Source: DASRDU01 sp035560235
Lineage (GTDB): Bacteria; Acidobacteriota; Blastocatellia; RBC074
DNA length: 64,000 bases
Direction of reading: 5' to 3'
Assembly: GCA_035560235.1 (NCBI GenBank)
Contig: DATMAG010000116.1
Location: forward strand, 124,001 to 188,000
Part shown: in pieces, positions 1 to 11,812 of the stretch
Numbering within the stretch: position 1 is the first letter of the stretch
Layout: every line of letters starts with the position of its first letter
Program-made: the position numbers and the translations under genes
The notes under the pieces: generated by a model
The model's database searches: none
The model's input: the letters and a program-made list of their open reading frames with translations, nothing else
Told to the model about the DNA's origin: nothing

Positions 1-350
1 ACATCAATCGCGCCAATCGAACCCGTCGCCATCTGCCCGTCGCTCGTCGGCTCCCACGTAATGCCGTAATTGGTCGTCTTGAAAACACCGCCGCCGGTTG
101 CGCCCATGTAAAAAACATTCGGCTGCGTGCGCACCCCCGCGACGGCGGTGACGCGCCCGCCACGATGCGGCCCGACCGAACGCCAGCGCAGGCTTTGATA
201 ATGCGCCAGCGGCACGGTCACATTCGGATCAGACTGCGCCCGCAGTGCTGTCCTGGTAACCGCGCTGTAAATTGAAATGAAAGCCGACACCGCGGCAAAG
301 ATCAGCAGCGCCGAAAGAAAGTGACGTTTAGTAGCGACTCGCCTGGGCAT
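1..350 (-). CDS. BNR/VPS10-type beta-propeller exported protein, N-terminal part only
   Basis: An open frame starts at ATG 350 on the minus strand and runs off the left edge, so about 116 residues are visible. It begins MPRRVATKRHFLSALL, with a hydrophobic export segment at about residues 10-35. After the leader come RWRSVGPHRGGRVTAVAGV and FYMGATGGGVFKTTNYGITW. These are typical of the first blades of sortilin/VPS10-like or BNR-repeat proteins annotated as glycosyl hydrolases in Acidobacteria and Bacteroidetes; the catalytic role of that family is often unproven. The protein is probably periplasmic or secreted. Family assignment rests on the GPHRGGR and GGGVFKTT patterns; most of the gene lies outside the window. 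Confidence 0.8.
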   Translation of the reverse strand, partial: MPRRVATKRHFLSALLIFAAVSAFISIYSAVTRTALRAQSDPNVTVPLAHYQSLRWRSVGPHRGGRVTAVAGVRTQPNVFYMGATGGGVFKTTNYGITWEPTSDGQMATGSIGAID

Positions 351-377
351 AAGGTGACCTCGTATTTTGTATTCAGC

Positions 378-477
378 AGAGAACGGAGCAAACGAAAATA
401 ACGGAAGAAACGGAAAAGAACTGAACGTGTTCAGAAGCTTTCCGTCTGTTCCGTTATTTTCGTTTGTTCCGTTCTCT
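378..477. repeat. Long hairpin with arms made of short tandem units
   Basis: Arms at 378-416 and 439-477 are near-perfect reverse complements over about 39 bases. Each arm is built from variations on AACGGAA/AACGAAA. The loop holds a further small palindrome, CTGAACGTGTTCAG (421-434). It lies between two minus-strand genes. A related but more degenerate hairpin lies at 19261-19350. It lacks a T-run on either side typical of a simple terminator. Confidence 0.8.
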
Positions 478-492
478 CTTTTTGTTTTCGAC

Positions 493-1164
493 TTAACCTT
501 CAGTCCTGCCGATGATGGTGATGCCGACCGGCAGGGGGCCGGATTTTGTGGGCAGGGCGACTTCAAGAATGACATGGCTCTCTTCGGTCGTGACGACTTT
601 CGGCAGCCCGTCCTTAGCGGTCACTGAAACCAGGCTCCAGGGCGAAACGTGCGCGGAACCGGCGGCGGGGCTGCTCAGTTTGACAAGCGCATCGCCCTTG
701 ACCTGCGCGTTCGGATCGGCGTCTGCGCTCGCCGGACTGAGCACAAAGAAATCGCGCGTCGGTGAAACGCCCATATGCGAGCCATTCACCGGCATCACGG
801 CATAACGCAGCGTGTAATAACCGGCCTTGATGCCCTGGCCGCGATAATCTGAAGTCGCTGCCGGAAAGTTGATGACGCCCATCAGGCTGCCGTCCTGAAG
901 CTGCGCGAAGTTGGCGCCTTCGACTTCGGCTTTGGCGGTGGCGATGTCCCTGCGAAACCAGATTTCACAGACCGCCTTGCCGCTGCCGTCAGTGACGCGC
1001 AGGCCCTTGTTTTCAAGCACGCCGCGCACCGCAGCAGGCACGGCATCGGCTTTCAATTCACCGATGGCTTCGACCTTGTAATTACCCTCGGCTTCCGGCT
1101 GACGCGCCGGAACTGAAACTGCAAAGACGAAGAGCAGAAGAAAAGCAAGTAACTGACGAAACAT
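493..1164 (-). CDS. Hypothetical exported protein, 223 aa
   Basis: I do not recognise a family. The start chosen is ATG 1164, because it is preceded by a GAGAGG Shine-Dalgarno sequence and opens with a clear Sec signal peptide, MFRQLLAFLLLFVFAVSVPA, giving a likely cleavage near residue 20-22; the longer frame to 1218 would bury it. The mature part contains a stretch (about residues 50-130) with alternating hydrophobic strands and ends in a Pro/Gly-rich tail. One Cys is present in the mature region. It lies upstream of the partial BNR gene and downstream of a DUF1326-like exported gene on the same strand, so the three may be co-expressed exported proteins. Confidence 0.75.
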   Translation of the reverse strand: MFRQLLAFLLLFVFAVSVPARQPEAEGNYKVEAIGELKADAVPAAVRGVLENKGLRVTDGSGKAVCEIWFRRDIATAKAEVEGANFAQLQDGSLMGVINFPAATSDYRGQGIKAGYYTLRYAVMPVNGSHMGVSPTRDFFVLSPASADADPNAQVKGDALVKLSSPAAGSAHVSPWSLVSVTAKDGLPKVVTTEESHVILEVALPTKSGPLPVGITIIGRTEG

Positions 1165-1308
1165 TGAACCTCTCGAACTGAAGTTGATAAAAGTCAGGCC
1201 ACAGAAACTGACCTGCAACCAGAGCCTGACGCATGCGCCGCGCCTGTGATTGACGCTGCAGCCTCTCAGGTTGTCTGTCTGAATTCTGTGGCCGGTGATT
1301 CCGTGAAA

Positions 1309-2016
1309 TCAGCGCGCAAACGTGCCGACAAAGGCGCTGCGTTTGCCGTTGAGCGACCACGACACGCCGAGGCCCTGGCCCAGGAACTGATCGAGCGTGG
1401 CGACCGAAGGCATCGCGTGCGTCGTCGCGGTCAGCGGCTCGTAAAAGTTCTCTTCGTGGCCGCAGATTTTATCCTTCGGCGTAATCATCCGCGTGCTGAT
1501 GCCCGCGAGTCTGCCTGCCTGAACATGCCCGGCAACGGTGTGTTCGCCGTGATATTCCATCTCGAAGCTGATTGGCACGACTTCAGTGCGCACGATGTTT
1601 TCAAACATCCTGCCGCCCATCGCCTCGACGAAAGCCCGCAGCGCGGCGCGCTGTTCTGCCGAAGCCTTCTCATCCACGATCAGCACGGCTTTGGCCGGAT
1701 ACGGATCGTTGTAGTTGCTGCCGAGCGTGGCCGCAGCTCTGACGACGCCGACCACGCTCAGGCCGTCAAGCCTGACGCCGTTCCAGCTTCCCTTCTGAAT
1801 GCGCCACGCCAGAATCGCCTGATCTCCGACGAGGCCAATCTCAGCGTTGGCGAAACACGCGCCGGTGTAAACATCGGCATTGCGCGTTTCAAGGTATTCG
1901 CCATAAATCTGTGCTTCGGCTTTGGCGTTCGCCCTGCCGTGATCGTGGTCGGCCAGCGCAACAGCAGCCGAAAACATCATCAGAAACATTGCCGCGAGAA
2001 GAGTCAGTTTACGCAT
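1309..2016 (-). CDS. Exported DUF1326-family protein, 235 aa
   Basis: The start is ATG 2016, giving a signal peptide MRKLTLLAAMFLMMFSAAVALA; an in-frame extension to 2058 adds only linker. The mature protein carries patterns I associate with DUF1326: EYLETRNADVYTGACFANAE near the N-terminus, AILAWRIQKGSWNGVRLDGL in the middle, then ALRAFVEAMGG and a VPISFE strand. A His-rich DHDHGRA tract follows the signal peptide and could bind metal. The function of the family is unknown. The neighbours are other exported small proteins on the same strand. Confidence 0.75.
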   Translation of the reverse strand: MRKLTLLAAMFLMMFSAAVALADHDHGRANAKAEAQIYGEYLETRNADVYTGACFANAEIGLVGDQAILAWRIQKGSWNGVRLDGLSVVGVVRAAATLGSNYNDPYPAKAVLIVDEKASAEQRAALRAFVEAMGGRMFENIVRTEVVPISFEMEYHGEHTVAGHVQAGRLAGISTRMITPKDKICGHEENFYEPLTATTHAMPSVATLDQFLGQGLGVSWSLNGKRSAFVGTFAR

Positions 2017-2086
2017 AGCTCTCACTCCATCGAAATCCCATCGAAATCTTTGAAACATAAGCAGGCGGGCCGCCTGCCGCGATTAC

Positions 2087-2365
2087 TCAGGCCGACCGGC
2101 GCGCTTCTTCATTGACCCGCTGCGCCAGCGCCACCCCTGCATTGTGGCATTTGCGACCGGCTTTGTCACATTCGCCCGGTTCGGCCAGGCTGCCGTCAGG
2201 CCCGATGCAGTTCTGTGTGTGCAGGCACCAGAAGCTGCCGGTGTTTGAGGGCGGCACGGTTTCATCCTTGTCGGCCCAGATGAACATCCCTTTCCAGCGC
2301 AGGTTGGCGCACAGGTTGGGACGCTCGGGGTTGAAGCGATCAGCATCGGGAAGATCTCTGTTCAT
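2087..2365 (-). CDS. Small cysteine-containing hypothetical protein, 92 aa
   Basis: A 92-residue frame starts at ATG 2365 after a GGAGAC Shine-Dalgarno-like sequence. It has no signal peptide or membrane segment. It carries several cysteines in LCANL, FWCLHTQNCIGPDG and GECDKAGRKCHNAG, suggestive of a metal-binding or disulfide-stabilised fold. I do not recognise the family. It lies alone between the DUF1326 gene and the Rpn-like gene, all on the minus strand. Overlapping frames in the same region are less likely because only this one has a ribosome binding site. Confidence 0.6.
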   Translation of the reverse strand: MNRDLPDADRFNPERPNLCANLRWKGMFIWADKDETVPPSNTGSFWCLHTQNCIGPDGSLAEPGECDKAGRKCHNAGVALAQRVNEEARRSA

Positions 2366-2407
2366 CGAACCAGTCTCCTTGTTCGGCTGCCGGATGAGAC
2401 CGGCAGC

Positions 2408-3289
2408 TCAGTTCAGCAAATGAATTCTGCGGACAAATTCGTCCAGCGAAGCGACCGTCAGCGCCTCATCCATCAGGCGCTCCATCTGCTCCACACTCAG
2501 GCCTGACAGTTCAGTCCGAACTGACTCCGCTTCGTCACCGAACCGCAGACGCAGCAGACGCAGCAGCAGGCGCTGCGAACCAATCTGCTCGCCCTGTTCC
2601 ATTCCCTTTTGAATCCCCTGCACCAGGCCTTCACGCATCGCTTCCTGGTACCAGGGGGCTTCTCTGATAACTGCCATATCCCACCTCATAATCTGCCGGA
2701 TGAGATCAACATCCATGACGAAACTGGCAAACAGAGCCAGCACTGTTTCCAGTTCTTCCGGCTGCTGCTCATCGCGCAGAGTTTTCAAAGCCTGTCGGAT
2801 GATTGTCTCATCACTCCCGCCGCGCATGACAGGAGCCAGCGGCAGCAGTCCGGGCAGGTGTTCGCGGAAGATGATCTCCACATCAGTTTCCCACAGATTC
2901 ACGACGCGGAAATCCTGCCGCGTTTCCAGCCCCATGAAAACTGACTGGTAACGCGGCTCGATCACCGTTCCTTCCGGCGGAGGCAGCAGGTTCAGCAGCA
3001 CCGGATAGACCGGCAGTTCGAACTTCTCCATCGCCAGCGCACTGTAAGCGTTGACGCGCCGGGGAACACGGTCGTTATAACGCAACTGCACTTCATTCAA
3101 CAGCAGGAACTCGCCTTCACGCGGACTTGCCACCCGCATCAGCGTATCGCTTTCGCGGCTGACAAACTGGAACTCCGCGGAGACGATCTCTCTGACAACC
3201 AGATCGCGGCGGGCCGTAATCCAGCGCGCCCATGCGTTCGGATCAAGACTGATGAGCCTTTTGCTGCTGATGTCAGCACGTTTAGCCAT
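2408..3289 (-). CDS. Rpn/PD-(D/E)XK nuclease-like protein, 293 aa
   Basis: The protein resembles the large Rpn (recombination-promoting nuclease)/DUF4351 group of PD-(D/E)XK proteins. An N-terminal nuclease-like core shows D48 in ESDTLMRV, followed by FLLLNEVQLRYN with E66 and Q68 as the E-x-Q/K motif. A strand rich in NAYSALAM and VYPVLLNLLPP follows, as in this family. The C-terminal part (about 220-293) has repeated acidic/basic helices, QGIQKGMEQGEQIGSQR and LLRLLRLRFGDE, typical of the C-terminal tail in these proteins. Known members promote RecA-independent recombination or act as endonucleases. No transposase or terminal repeats are seen around it. Confidence 0.75.
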   Translation of the reverse strand: MAKRADISSKRLISLDPNAWARWITARRDLVVREIVSAEFQFVSRESDTLMRVASPREGEFLLLNEVQLRYNDRVPRRVNAYSALAMEKFELPVYPVLLNLLPPPEGTVIEPRYQSVFMGLETRQDFRVVNLWETDVEIIFREHLPGLLPLAPVMRGGSDETIIRQALKTLRDEQQPEELETVLALFASFVMDVDLIRQIMRWDMAVIREAPWYQEAMREGLVQGIQKGMEQGEQIGSQRLLLRLLRLRFGDEAESVRTELSGLSVEQMERLMDEALTVASLDEFVRRIHLLN

Positions 3290-3342
3290 GAATCCAATGG
3301 TGAAGCAGGAGCCGGATCAGTCAAAGAACAATGCGCTTTCAT

Positions 3343-4306
3343 TTATCCGGCAGCCTGCAAAATCGCGCGTTTGACGGCGACTTTGGCCAGTTGAATTTTA
3401 TATCCGTTGCGGCTGAGCGCCTTTGCTCTGGTGACGGCGGCAGCGCCTGCGGCTTCGGCGGCCTCCTCGCTGATCGTTTTGCCGACCAGCGCGTTTTCCG
3501 CTTCAGTCGAAGGCCAGGGCACGGGCGCGACGTGGCCGAGCGCGATCTTTGCTGATTTGACGGTTTTGCCTTCCAGCTTCAGCGCGACCGCAGCGGCGGC
3601 GAGCGGCCAGTCGAGCGCTTCCTTGTGACGAACCTCATAGGTTGCGCTTTTGACGCCGCTTGCTGACGGGATGATGATGTCGGTCACGATTTCGTTTGGC
3701 GCGAGCGTGTATTCGCGTTCGCCATCCGCTTTCGGCGCGGTGAAAAACTGATCGGCGGCGATTTCGCGCGCGCCTTTCGGGCCGTAGACCTTGATCTTCG
3801 CCATCAGCGCGACGAGCGCGGGCGCGAGGCTCGACGGGTTGACGAACTGCGCCGGGCCGTCGTTGCCTAAAATCGCGTGATAACGATTATCGCCTGTCGG
3901 CACGAGCGGTTCACCGTTTTCGCCTTTGGCGAGCAGCCCGAATCCGGCGCGGTAATACCAGCAGCGCGGGCGCTGGCACAGATCGCCGCCGACCGTCCCC
4001 ATATTGCGAATCTGCGGGCTGGTGACTCCGGCGACGGCCTGCCAGATGGCCGGATAGTTCTGCTTGATCTGCGCGTTGTCGAGCACTTCCTCAAACGTCG
4101 TGAGCGCGCCGATGCGCAGCGCGCCGCCCGACATCTGAACGCCCCTGAGTTCTTTGATGTCCTTGATATTGACCAGGCGTTTCGGCGTGACGATAAAATC
4201 CTTCATCAGCGAGAGCAGATCGGTGCCACCGGCCAGGACTTCAGCCATGCCCCATTCATTGCCGAGCAGCGCGACAGCCTGCTGAATTGTGGTCGGACTG
4301 GCGTAC

Positions 4307-4320
<14 letters not shown>
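3343..4320 (-). CDS. Molybdenum hydroxylase FAD-binding subunit (YagS/PaoB type), 325 aa
   Basis: Medium subunit of a xanthine-dehydrogenase-type enzyme, passing electrons between the iron-sulfur subunit and acceptor through FAD. The FAD-binding PCMH fold is marked by EVLAGGTDLL at residues 27-36 and NMGTVGGDLCQRPRCWYYR at 106-124. The extra cysteines C115 and C120 match the PaoB/YagS subgroup, in which this subunit also carries a [4Fe-4S] cluster. It is the last gene of the operon: its start overlaps the end of the molybdopterin subunit gene by 14 bases. The substrate cannot be told from sequence; aldehydes or purines are both possible. Confidence 0.92.
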
Positions 4321-6479
<2,159 letters not shown>

Positions 6480-6487
<8 letters not shown>

Positions 6488-7130
6488 TGCGACGACCTCC
6501 TTTCTTCATCTGCGCGGATGCCTGCGCAACGGCGGCACGGATGCCGACATAGGTTCCGCAGCGGCAGAGATTGCCGCCGAGTCCCTGTTTGATCTGCTCC
6601 GGCGTCGGATCAGGGTGCTTGTCGAGCATCGCCTTGCAGGCCATGACAAAACCTGGCGTGCAGAAGCCGCACTGCTGACCGTCGTTGTCCACAAAGGCCT
6701 GCTGCACCGGATGCAGCCGACCGTTCTGTTCGAGTCCTTCGACGGTCTGAATCTTTTTGCCCTGCGCTTCGATGGCGAGAACAGAGCAGGCATAAACCGG
6801 CCTGCCGTCCATAATGACGGTGCAGGCGCCGCACGTGCCGCGATCACAGACGCGTTTGGCGCCGGTTATGTCGAGGTCGTTGCGCAGCGCGTCGAGCAGC
6901 GTCACGCGCGGCTCGACGTTCGCGGTCTTCTTCACGCCGTTGATGTCGAGAGCGATCGGGACCTTGTTCGGGCCGAGGACTTTGACCGCCTGGCCGTTGA
7001 CCGTAATCGTCTGCGACCCGGCCACCAGCGGCACTGAAAGAACGAGCCCGGTTCCTTTCAGAAAGCCGCGTCGCGACACACCGGAGTCATGCCCGCGAAC
7101 TTTTCGGTCGGGCTTTTTATCGGAACTCAT
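6480..7130 (-). CDS. Molybdenum hydroxylase 2Fe-2S subunit with Tat-type leader, 216 aa
   Basis: Small subunit with two [2Fe-2S] clusters: C95, C100, C103 and C115 (CDRGTCGACTV) form the plant-type cluster, and C154, C157, C189 and C191 (CGFCTPG, LCRCG) the second. The start is ATG 7130, preceded by a perfect GGAGGT; a longer frame to 7319 has no such signal. The N-terminus has a twin-arginine motif SRRGFLKG (19-26) followed by a hydrophobic stretch LVLSVPLVAG, indicating Tat export of the folded complex to the periplasm, as for PaoABC. First gene of the operon. Confidence 0.93.
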
Positions 7131-7413
7131 CAGCACACCTCCCGTTGAGTTTGAATCGGTTGACCAGCGCAGGTGGCGGCTGGCCATCGTGCGCCTGACC
7201 AGCTGTGTGCCGCCTGCTTTGCAGAGTTCGTGAATCGAAAGATTGATGAATGCCTTGTCTGATCCTGCTTCAGACGCGATCTGCGGCGGAGTATAACAAT
7301 CAGCCGGAAAAGTCAGCAAGTCAGCACTGTGTTAATAATGTAAAGGCCTGGTCGTTATCTGTTCTGTGATCGCAAATCGCTCCTGCAGTTCGCGCCCCGA
7401 TGGGGCCGGATGC
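7131..7413. other. Non-coding gap upstream of efflux genes
   Basis: The gap between the divergent hydroxylase and efflux operons runs 7131-7549. I see no convincing gene. It holds the GGAGGT of the hydroxylase operon at its left end, a short GCCCC/GGGGC hairpin near 7393-7406, and a possible plus-strand promoter listed separately. Confidence 0.5.
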
Positions 7414-7443
7414 TTGTGCAGAAAATGTGTAAGCGCGTACAAT
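7414..7443 (+). promoter_or_regulatory. Possible sigma-70 promoter for the efflux operon
   Basis: TTGTGC (7414-7419) and TACAAT (7438-7443) are separated by 18 bases, about 107 bases upstream of the adaptor gene start. A GGAGG Shine-Dalgarno lies at 7534-7538. Match to consensus is only partial. Confidence 0.4.
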
Positions 7444-7549
7444 CATTCTTCATTTTGTGAAACACGACTGCAACAGGTGACGTATAGGCTGATGGTTTGC
7501 GGTTTACTGACCTGATTCGCAGTTCTCATTCCCGGAGGCTTCCACACCA

Positions 7550-9028
7550 ATGGCCGTATCGAAGAAAAAGAAGATTATCATTACTGTCGTCGTGATCCTG
7601 CTGCTTGGAGCAATCATCGGCGCCAGCGTCTTTGCCCGCCGCGGCGATCTGCCCGAAGTGCAGACCGCAAAGGTTGAGAAACGTCCGCTGCTTGAATCCA
7701 AAGTCACCGCCAACGGTGAAGTCCGTCCGATTCAGTTCATCAACCTGACGGCTGAAGTCTCTGGCCGCGTGACCGACGTTTACGTCAAGGAAGGCGATCA
7801 GGTAAAGAAGGGCACGGCGCTCGTGCGCGTTGATCCGACGCAGGCCTCTTCGCAGACCGACGTCAACAAGGCGCAGTTGCAGTCAGCCCAGGCCGATGTG
7901 CAGAATCAGCAGGTCGCCATCAACGTCGCTGAAAACGCGATCAATACGGCCCGCGCCTCGCTCAACTCCGCGCAGGCCGATCTGGAACGCGCAAAGGTTG
8001 ATCGGACCAATGCCGAGATTGAATTCAAGCGCCAGACCGATCTGGTTGAGAGCGGTATCGCGTCGCGCTCGGCCTTTGACACAGCCAAGGCGCGCTATGA
8101 TTCAGCCGTCGCTGCCGTCAATGCCGCGCAGGCCCGCGTCACGCAGTCGCAGTCGCAGATTCGGGATGCCGAAATCCGCGTGAATCAGGCCAAAGCGTCG
8201 CTCGCTGCCGCGCAGGCCCGTGTCGCACAGACCGAAGCCAGTCTGCGCAGTTCATCCGATCTGCTCCGCAAGACCACGCAGTACGCCACCATCAACGGCG
8301 TGATCGTCGGGCCGCTCGTCCAGGTCGGCACGTTCGCGCTCGCCAATTTCTCATCCACTCCCCTGATGATCATTGCCGATATGTCGGTCATCAACGTTGA
8401 AGTGCGGGTGGATGAATCCGACATTGCCAATGTCAAAACCGGCCAGAAGGTGAAGGTCAAGGTGGACGCCCTCGGCGATACGCAGGTTGACGGTGATGTC
8501 GTCGAAATCGCTCAGTCAGCCGTGACGCGCACCGGCGAAAGCATCGCCACCACAGCTCTGAAGGCAAATACTGAAGCCAAGGACTTCAAGGTTGTCATTC
8601 GCGTCACTGACACTCGTCAGGAGATTCGTGACCGCCTGCGTCCCGGCATGTCGGCAACTGCGACGATCTTTACCGACAAGCGCGAAAACGTCATCGCCGT
8701 GCCGCTGCAGGCTCTGGTCGAACGCGATCAGTCAGACCTCAGGGGTGAAGCAAAGCCTGCCGCCTCACCGGCTCCGGCAGCAGACAAGCCGAAGGATCGG
8801 AAATCAGTCAAGGGAGTCTTCGTCGTCAGGGACAACAAGGCTCACTTCACTCCGGTCGAAACCGGCATCACCGGCGACAATGACATTGAGATTACCAAGG
8901 GTCTGAATGTCGGCGAAGAGATTGTCACCGGCCCCTATCGCCAGCTTCGCAGCCTGAAGGACAACACGGCCATCAAGCGCGAAGACAAGAACAAGAAGGC
9001 CGCTCCGGCAAAGGACGAAACGAAATAG
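7550..9028 (+). CDS. Efflux periplasmic adaptor, HlyD/MacA family, 492 aa
   Basis: Membrane-fusion adaptor linking an inner-membrane transporter to an outer-membrane channel. One N-terminal membrane segment (about residues 7-27, IIITVVVILLLGAIIGASVF) anchors it. A lipoyl half-domain with RPIQFINLTAEVSGRV and YVKEGDQVKKGTAL follows, then a long Ala/Gln-rich coiled coil (about 105-250), the returning lipoyl half TTQYATINGVIVGP, a beta-barrel with VRVDESDIANVKTGQ, and a Lys-rich C-terminus. Length fits MacA-type adaptors with an extended hairpin. It is followed after 95 bases, which contain a hairpin, by an ABC ATPase gene, its likely partner. The substrate is unknown. Confidence 0.9.
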   Translation: MAVSKKKKIIITVVVILLLGAIIGASVFARRGDLPEVQTAKVEKRPLLESKVTANGEVRPIQFINLTAEVSGRVTDVYVKEGDQVKKGTALVRVDPTQASSQTDVNKAQLQSAQADVQNQQVAINVAENAINTARASLNSAQADLERAKVDRTNAEIEFKRQTDLVESGIASRSAFDTAKARYDSAVAAVNAAQARVTQSQSQIRDAEIRVNQAKASLAAAQARVAQTEASLRSSSDLLRKTTQYATINGVIVGPLVQVGTFALANFSSTPLMIIADMSVINVEVRVDESDIANVKTGQKVKVKVDALGDTQVDGDVVEIAQSAVTRTGESIATTALKANTEAKDFKVVIRVTDTRQEIRDRLRPGMSATATIFTDKRENVIAVPLQALVERDQSDLRGEAKPAASPAPAADKPKDRKSVKGVFVVRDNKAHFTPVETGITGDNDIEITKGLNVGEEIVTGPYRQLRSLKDNTAIKREDKNKKAAPAKDETK

Positions 9029-9106
9029 CGGTCGGCGGTCAGTAATCAGCGGTCAGTGAAAGGCGAGCAGTCTGCCATCTGACCAGCGGTCACTGACCGT
9101 CGGCCA
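9026..9106. repeat. Intergenic hairpin with CGGTCAGT-like units
   Basis: The left arm (9026-9058) contains GGCGGTCAG and GCGGTCAGTG; the right arm (9079-9106) is its approximate reverse complement. The arms are made of a repeated CGGTCAGT-like unit. It sits between the adaptor and ATPase genes, where it could affect downstream expression or be a passive repeat. Confidence 0.6.
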
Positions 9107-9123
9107 CGAATGCAAAGGAAAAT

Positions 9124-9912
<789 letters not shown>

Positions 9913-9931
9913 CGCCGGTTCGCTTCAGAAT

Positions 9932-9987
9932 AAAAAATGCCGCACGCCGGAATCACTGATTGCAGCGTACGGCATTTCTCTTTTCTC
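9932..9987. terminator. Bidirectional intrinsic terminator
   Basis: A 13-base stem (9935-9947 with 9965-9977, one C-A mismatch) is flanked by an A-run on the left and CTCTTTTCT on the right. It sits between the convergent ATPase gene and the cytochrome-like gene, so it can end both transcripts. Confidence 0.8.
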
Positions 9988-9995
9988 CTCAGCCT

Positions 9996-10712
9996 TCACT
10001 GGCGCGCACGGGCACAGGCGTAAAGCACCGCGCCGAGCGGGGCGCCGATTTTGAGGCCCGGACTGACGCGCCTGACCTGACCATCAATCACTTCGGTCCG
10101 CTGGTTGTGGCATTGCAGGCAGGCCGCCTGCGAGGCTCGCACCGGGCGCGCCGTGAACTGCCACCTGCCGACTGAAAATTCGTACTGCTCAGTCCGGCTG
10201 AAAGCCTTCATCGCCTGCTGCGTCTGATCCCACAGTTCCAGTGGTTTCGGCAAGTCCTCAATTCCGGCATCCTTCGTCAACAGCACCGGATTGTTGATCG
10301 GCTTGCGCTTGTAGAAATAGCCTGCCGACTTTTCCCACAGCGCTTTGTCGGGCTTTGCTTCCAGCACGCTGCGCCCGGCCAGATAGAAACTGACTGTCCA
10401 GCCCTGTCGCTCCAGTTCCGCAACGACAGACTTCTCCGTTTCATTCTCCGGGCGGAAATGCTGAAGATGATACGGATAAGTAATGACGCGACGAATGCCG
10501 AAGCGATCCATCGCGCTGAAGCGTTTCTGAATGCACTCGTCGAGCGCAGCGACGGGGCTGCAGTCGTGCGCGGGATTTTTACTGTTACCGGAAACAGCCG
10601 GCTCCTGCCCCGAGGCTGATACGGCGTCAGCGAGCCTGCCGGATGGCGTCAGGCTCAGGGTAAAAAACAGGGCTGCGAGCAGCGCGCAAACAGTGATCAG
10701 ACGGGACTGCAT
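9996..10712 (-). CDS. Exported mono-heme c-type cytochrome-like protein (DUF3365-like), 238 aa
   Basis: The start is ATG 10712, with an AAAGGAG Shine-Dalgarno and a signal peptide MQSRLITVCALLAALFFTLS. The protein has one heme-attachment motif, ACLQCH, near residue 198 preceded by FTARPVRASQA. This arrangement, a single CxxCH after a PAS-like sensory fold, is like DUF3365/Tll0287 domains. It probably binds heme c in the periplasm and may act in redox sensing or electron transfer; this is inference. Several other cysteines (about C51, C60) lie in the N-terminal part of the mature protein. It is followed downstream by the shared terminator. Confidence 0.75.
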   Translation of the reverse strand: MQSRLITVCALLAALFFTLSLTPSGRLADAVSASGQEPAVSGNSKNPAHDCSPVAALDECIQKRFSAMDRFGIRRVITYPYHLQHFRPENETEKSVVAELERQGWTVSFYLAGRSVLEAKPDKALWEKSAGYFYKRKPINNPVLLTKDAGIEDLPKPLELWDQTQQAMKAFSRTEQYEFSVGRWQFTARPVRASQAACLQCHNQRTEVIDGQVRRVSPGLKIGAPLGAVLYACARARQ

Positions 10713-10771
10713 AAGATGCTCCTTTCGATGGTGAGGTGAGAGCTGAAAACACTGAGCATTCTCAGGCGGCT

Positions 10772-11746
10772 TCAGCCCTGCGCCGGAGTGGATACGGCGG
10801 ACGGCCTTTTGAACCATTCTCTGACCATTCGCCGCAGCGCCAGTCGCCAGACCAGCCACGCGGGCAGCACGATCAAAAGCAGCACCGGCACGAGCACGAA
10901 GGCCAGGCGAATGAAGCCGAGAATGATTTCAGTGGCGGTCGTCAGCCCGTCACCGAAGGCTTCTCTGATGTTGTGCCAGAAACCGGGGGTCGTGGTGGCG
11001 ACGAGCGGCGCGGGCGTCTGCAGATGAATAGTGATGGTTGAGAGCGATGACTGATTTTCGAGAAAACGGCGGCGGCCTTCGAGGCGTTCGATTTCGCCGC
11101 GCACTTCGGCAAGCTGGCTCTGCACTTCGAGCGCGTCGGAAATCTTCTGCGCCCGTTTCATAATCTCCATAAACTGCGCTTCGAGCGCTTTCTTCGTGCG
11201 GATGCGGGCTTCGAGGTCAATGTACTCTTCGGTCACGTCCTGTCCGCTGATCTTTTCGTGCAGGATGTGCGCGCCCGCGCCGAGGCCGCGAATCTGATCA
11301 ATGGCTGCGGCAAACTTTTCCGATGGCACGCGCACGATCACCGTCACTGACAGGCGCGACTGCTGGCCGTGCGATTCAGTCTGCTGCGATTCAGAAGTGA
11401 CGACAAAGCCGCCGAGCGATTCGGCAATCGTCGTGATTCTGCGCTGTGCGCTGTCAGGATTATCAAGTTCGATGGTGAGTTCGCCGTTGCGAATGATTTT
11501 GCGGTCGGTGGGAACGACGGGCGACTGAGCCTTGTCAGCCGTGTCGAGTTTTGCCGGGACTGCCTGTACGGCATTTTCCCCTGCCTGCGCTCCCTGCCGC
11601 AACGCAGGCGCCGACACAGATGCAGACTCTGATGCTGGTGTTGACATCGGAACTGGCGCACTGGCTGTCCGGTCCAACATCTTTTCAGCGCTGCAGGCGG
11701 AAAACAGCAAAGCAATAGTCATCAGAAACGCGGTCGTAATTTTCAT
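10772..11746 (-). CDS. DUF4349 lipoprotein, 324 aa
   Basis: The start is ATG 11746 after GGAGGT. A lipoprotein signal MKITTAFLMTIALLFSACS puts the lipid-attachment Cys at residue 18. A Ser/Ala/Pro-rich linker follows, then the DUF4349 domain: DRKIIRNGELTIELDN, a segment with GGFVVTSESQQTE, and VPSEKFAAAIDQIRGLG. A coiled coil (LEAQFMEIMKRAQKISDALEVQSQL) follows, and a C-terminal membrane segment with FVLVPVLLLIVLPAWLVW and a basic tail. The function of the family is unknown; an envelope role is likely. Confidence 0.85.
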   Translation of the reverse strand: MKITTAFLMTIALLFSACSAEKMLDRTASAPVPMSTPASESASVSAPALRQGAQAGENAVQAVPAKLDTADKAQSPVVPTDRKIIRNGELTIELDNPDSAQRRITTIAESLGGFVVTSESQQTESHGQQSRLSVTVIVRVPSEKFAAAIDQIRGLGAGAHILHEKISGQDVTEEYIDLEARIRTKKALEAQFMEIMKRAQKISDALEVQSQLAEVRGEIERLEGRRRFLENQSSLSTITIHLQTPAPLVATTTPGFWHNIREAFGDGLTTATEIILGFIRLAFVLVPVLLLIVLPAWLVWRLALRRMVREWFKRPSAVSTPAQG

Positions 11747-11812
11747 ATCTCTTACCTCCGCGTTCTGAACGCTGCTCACTTTTTTGCTTGCAGAAAGATT
11801 TGCTGAAATTCT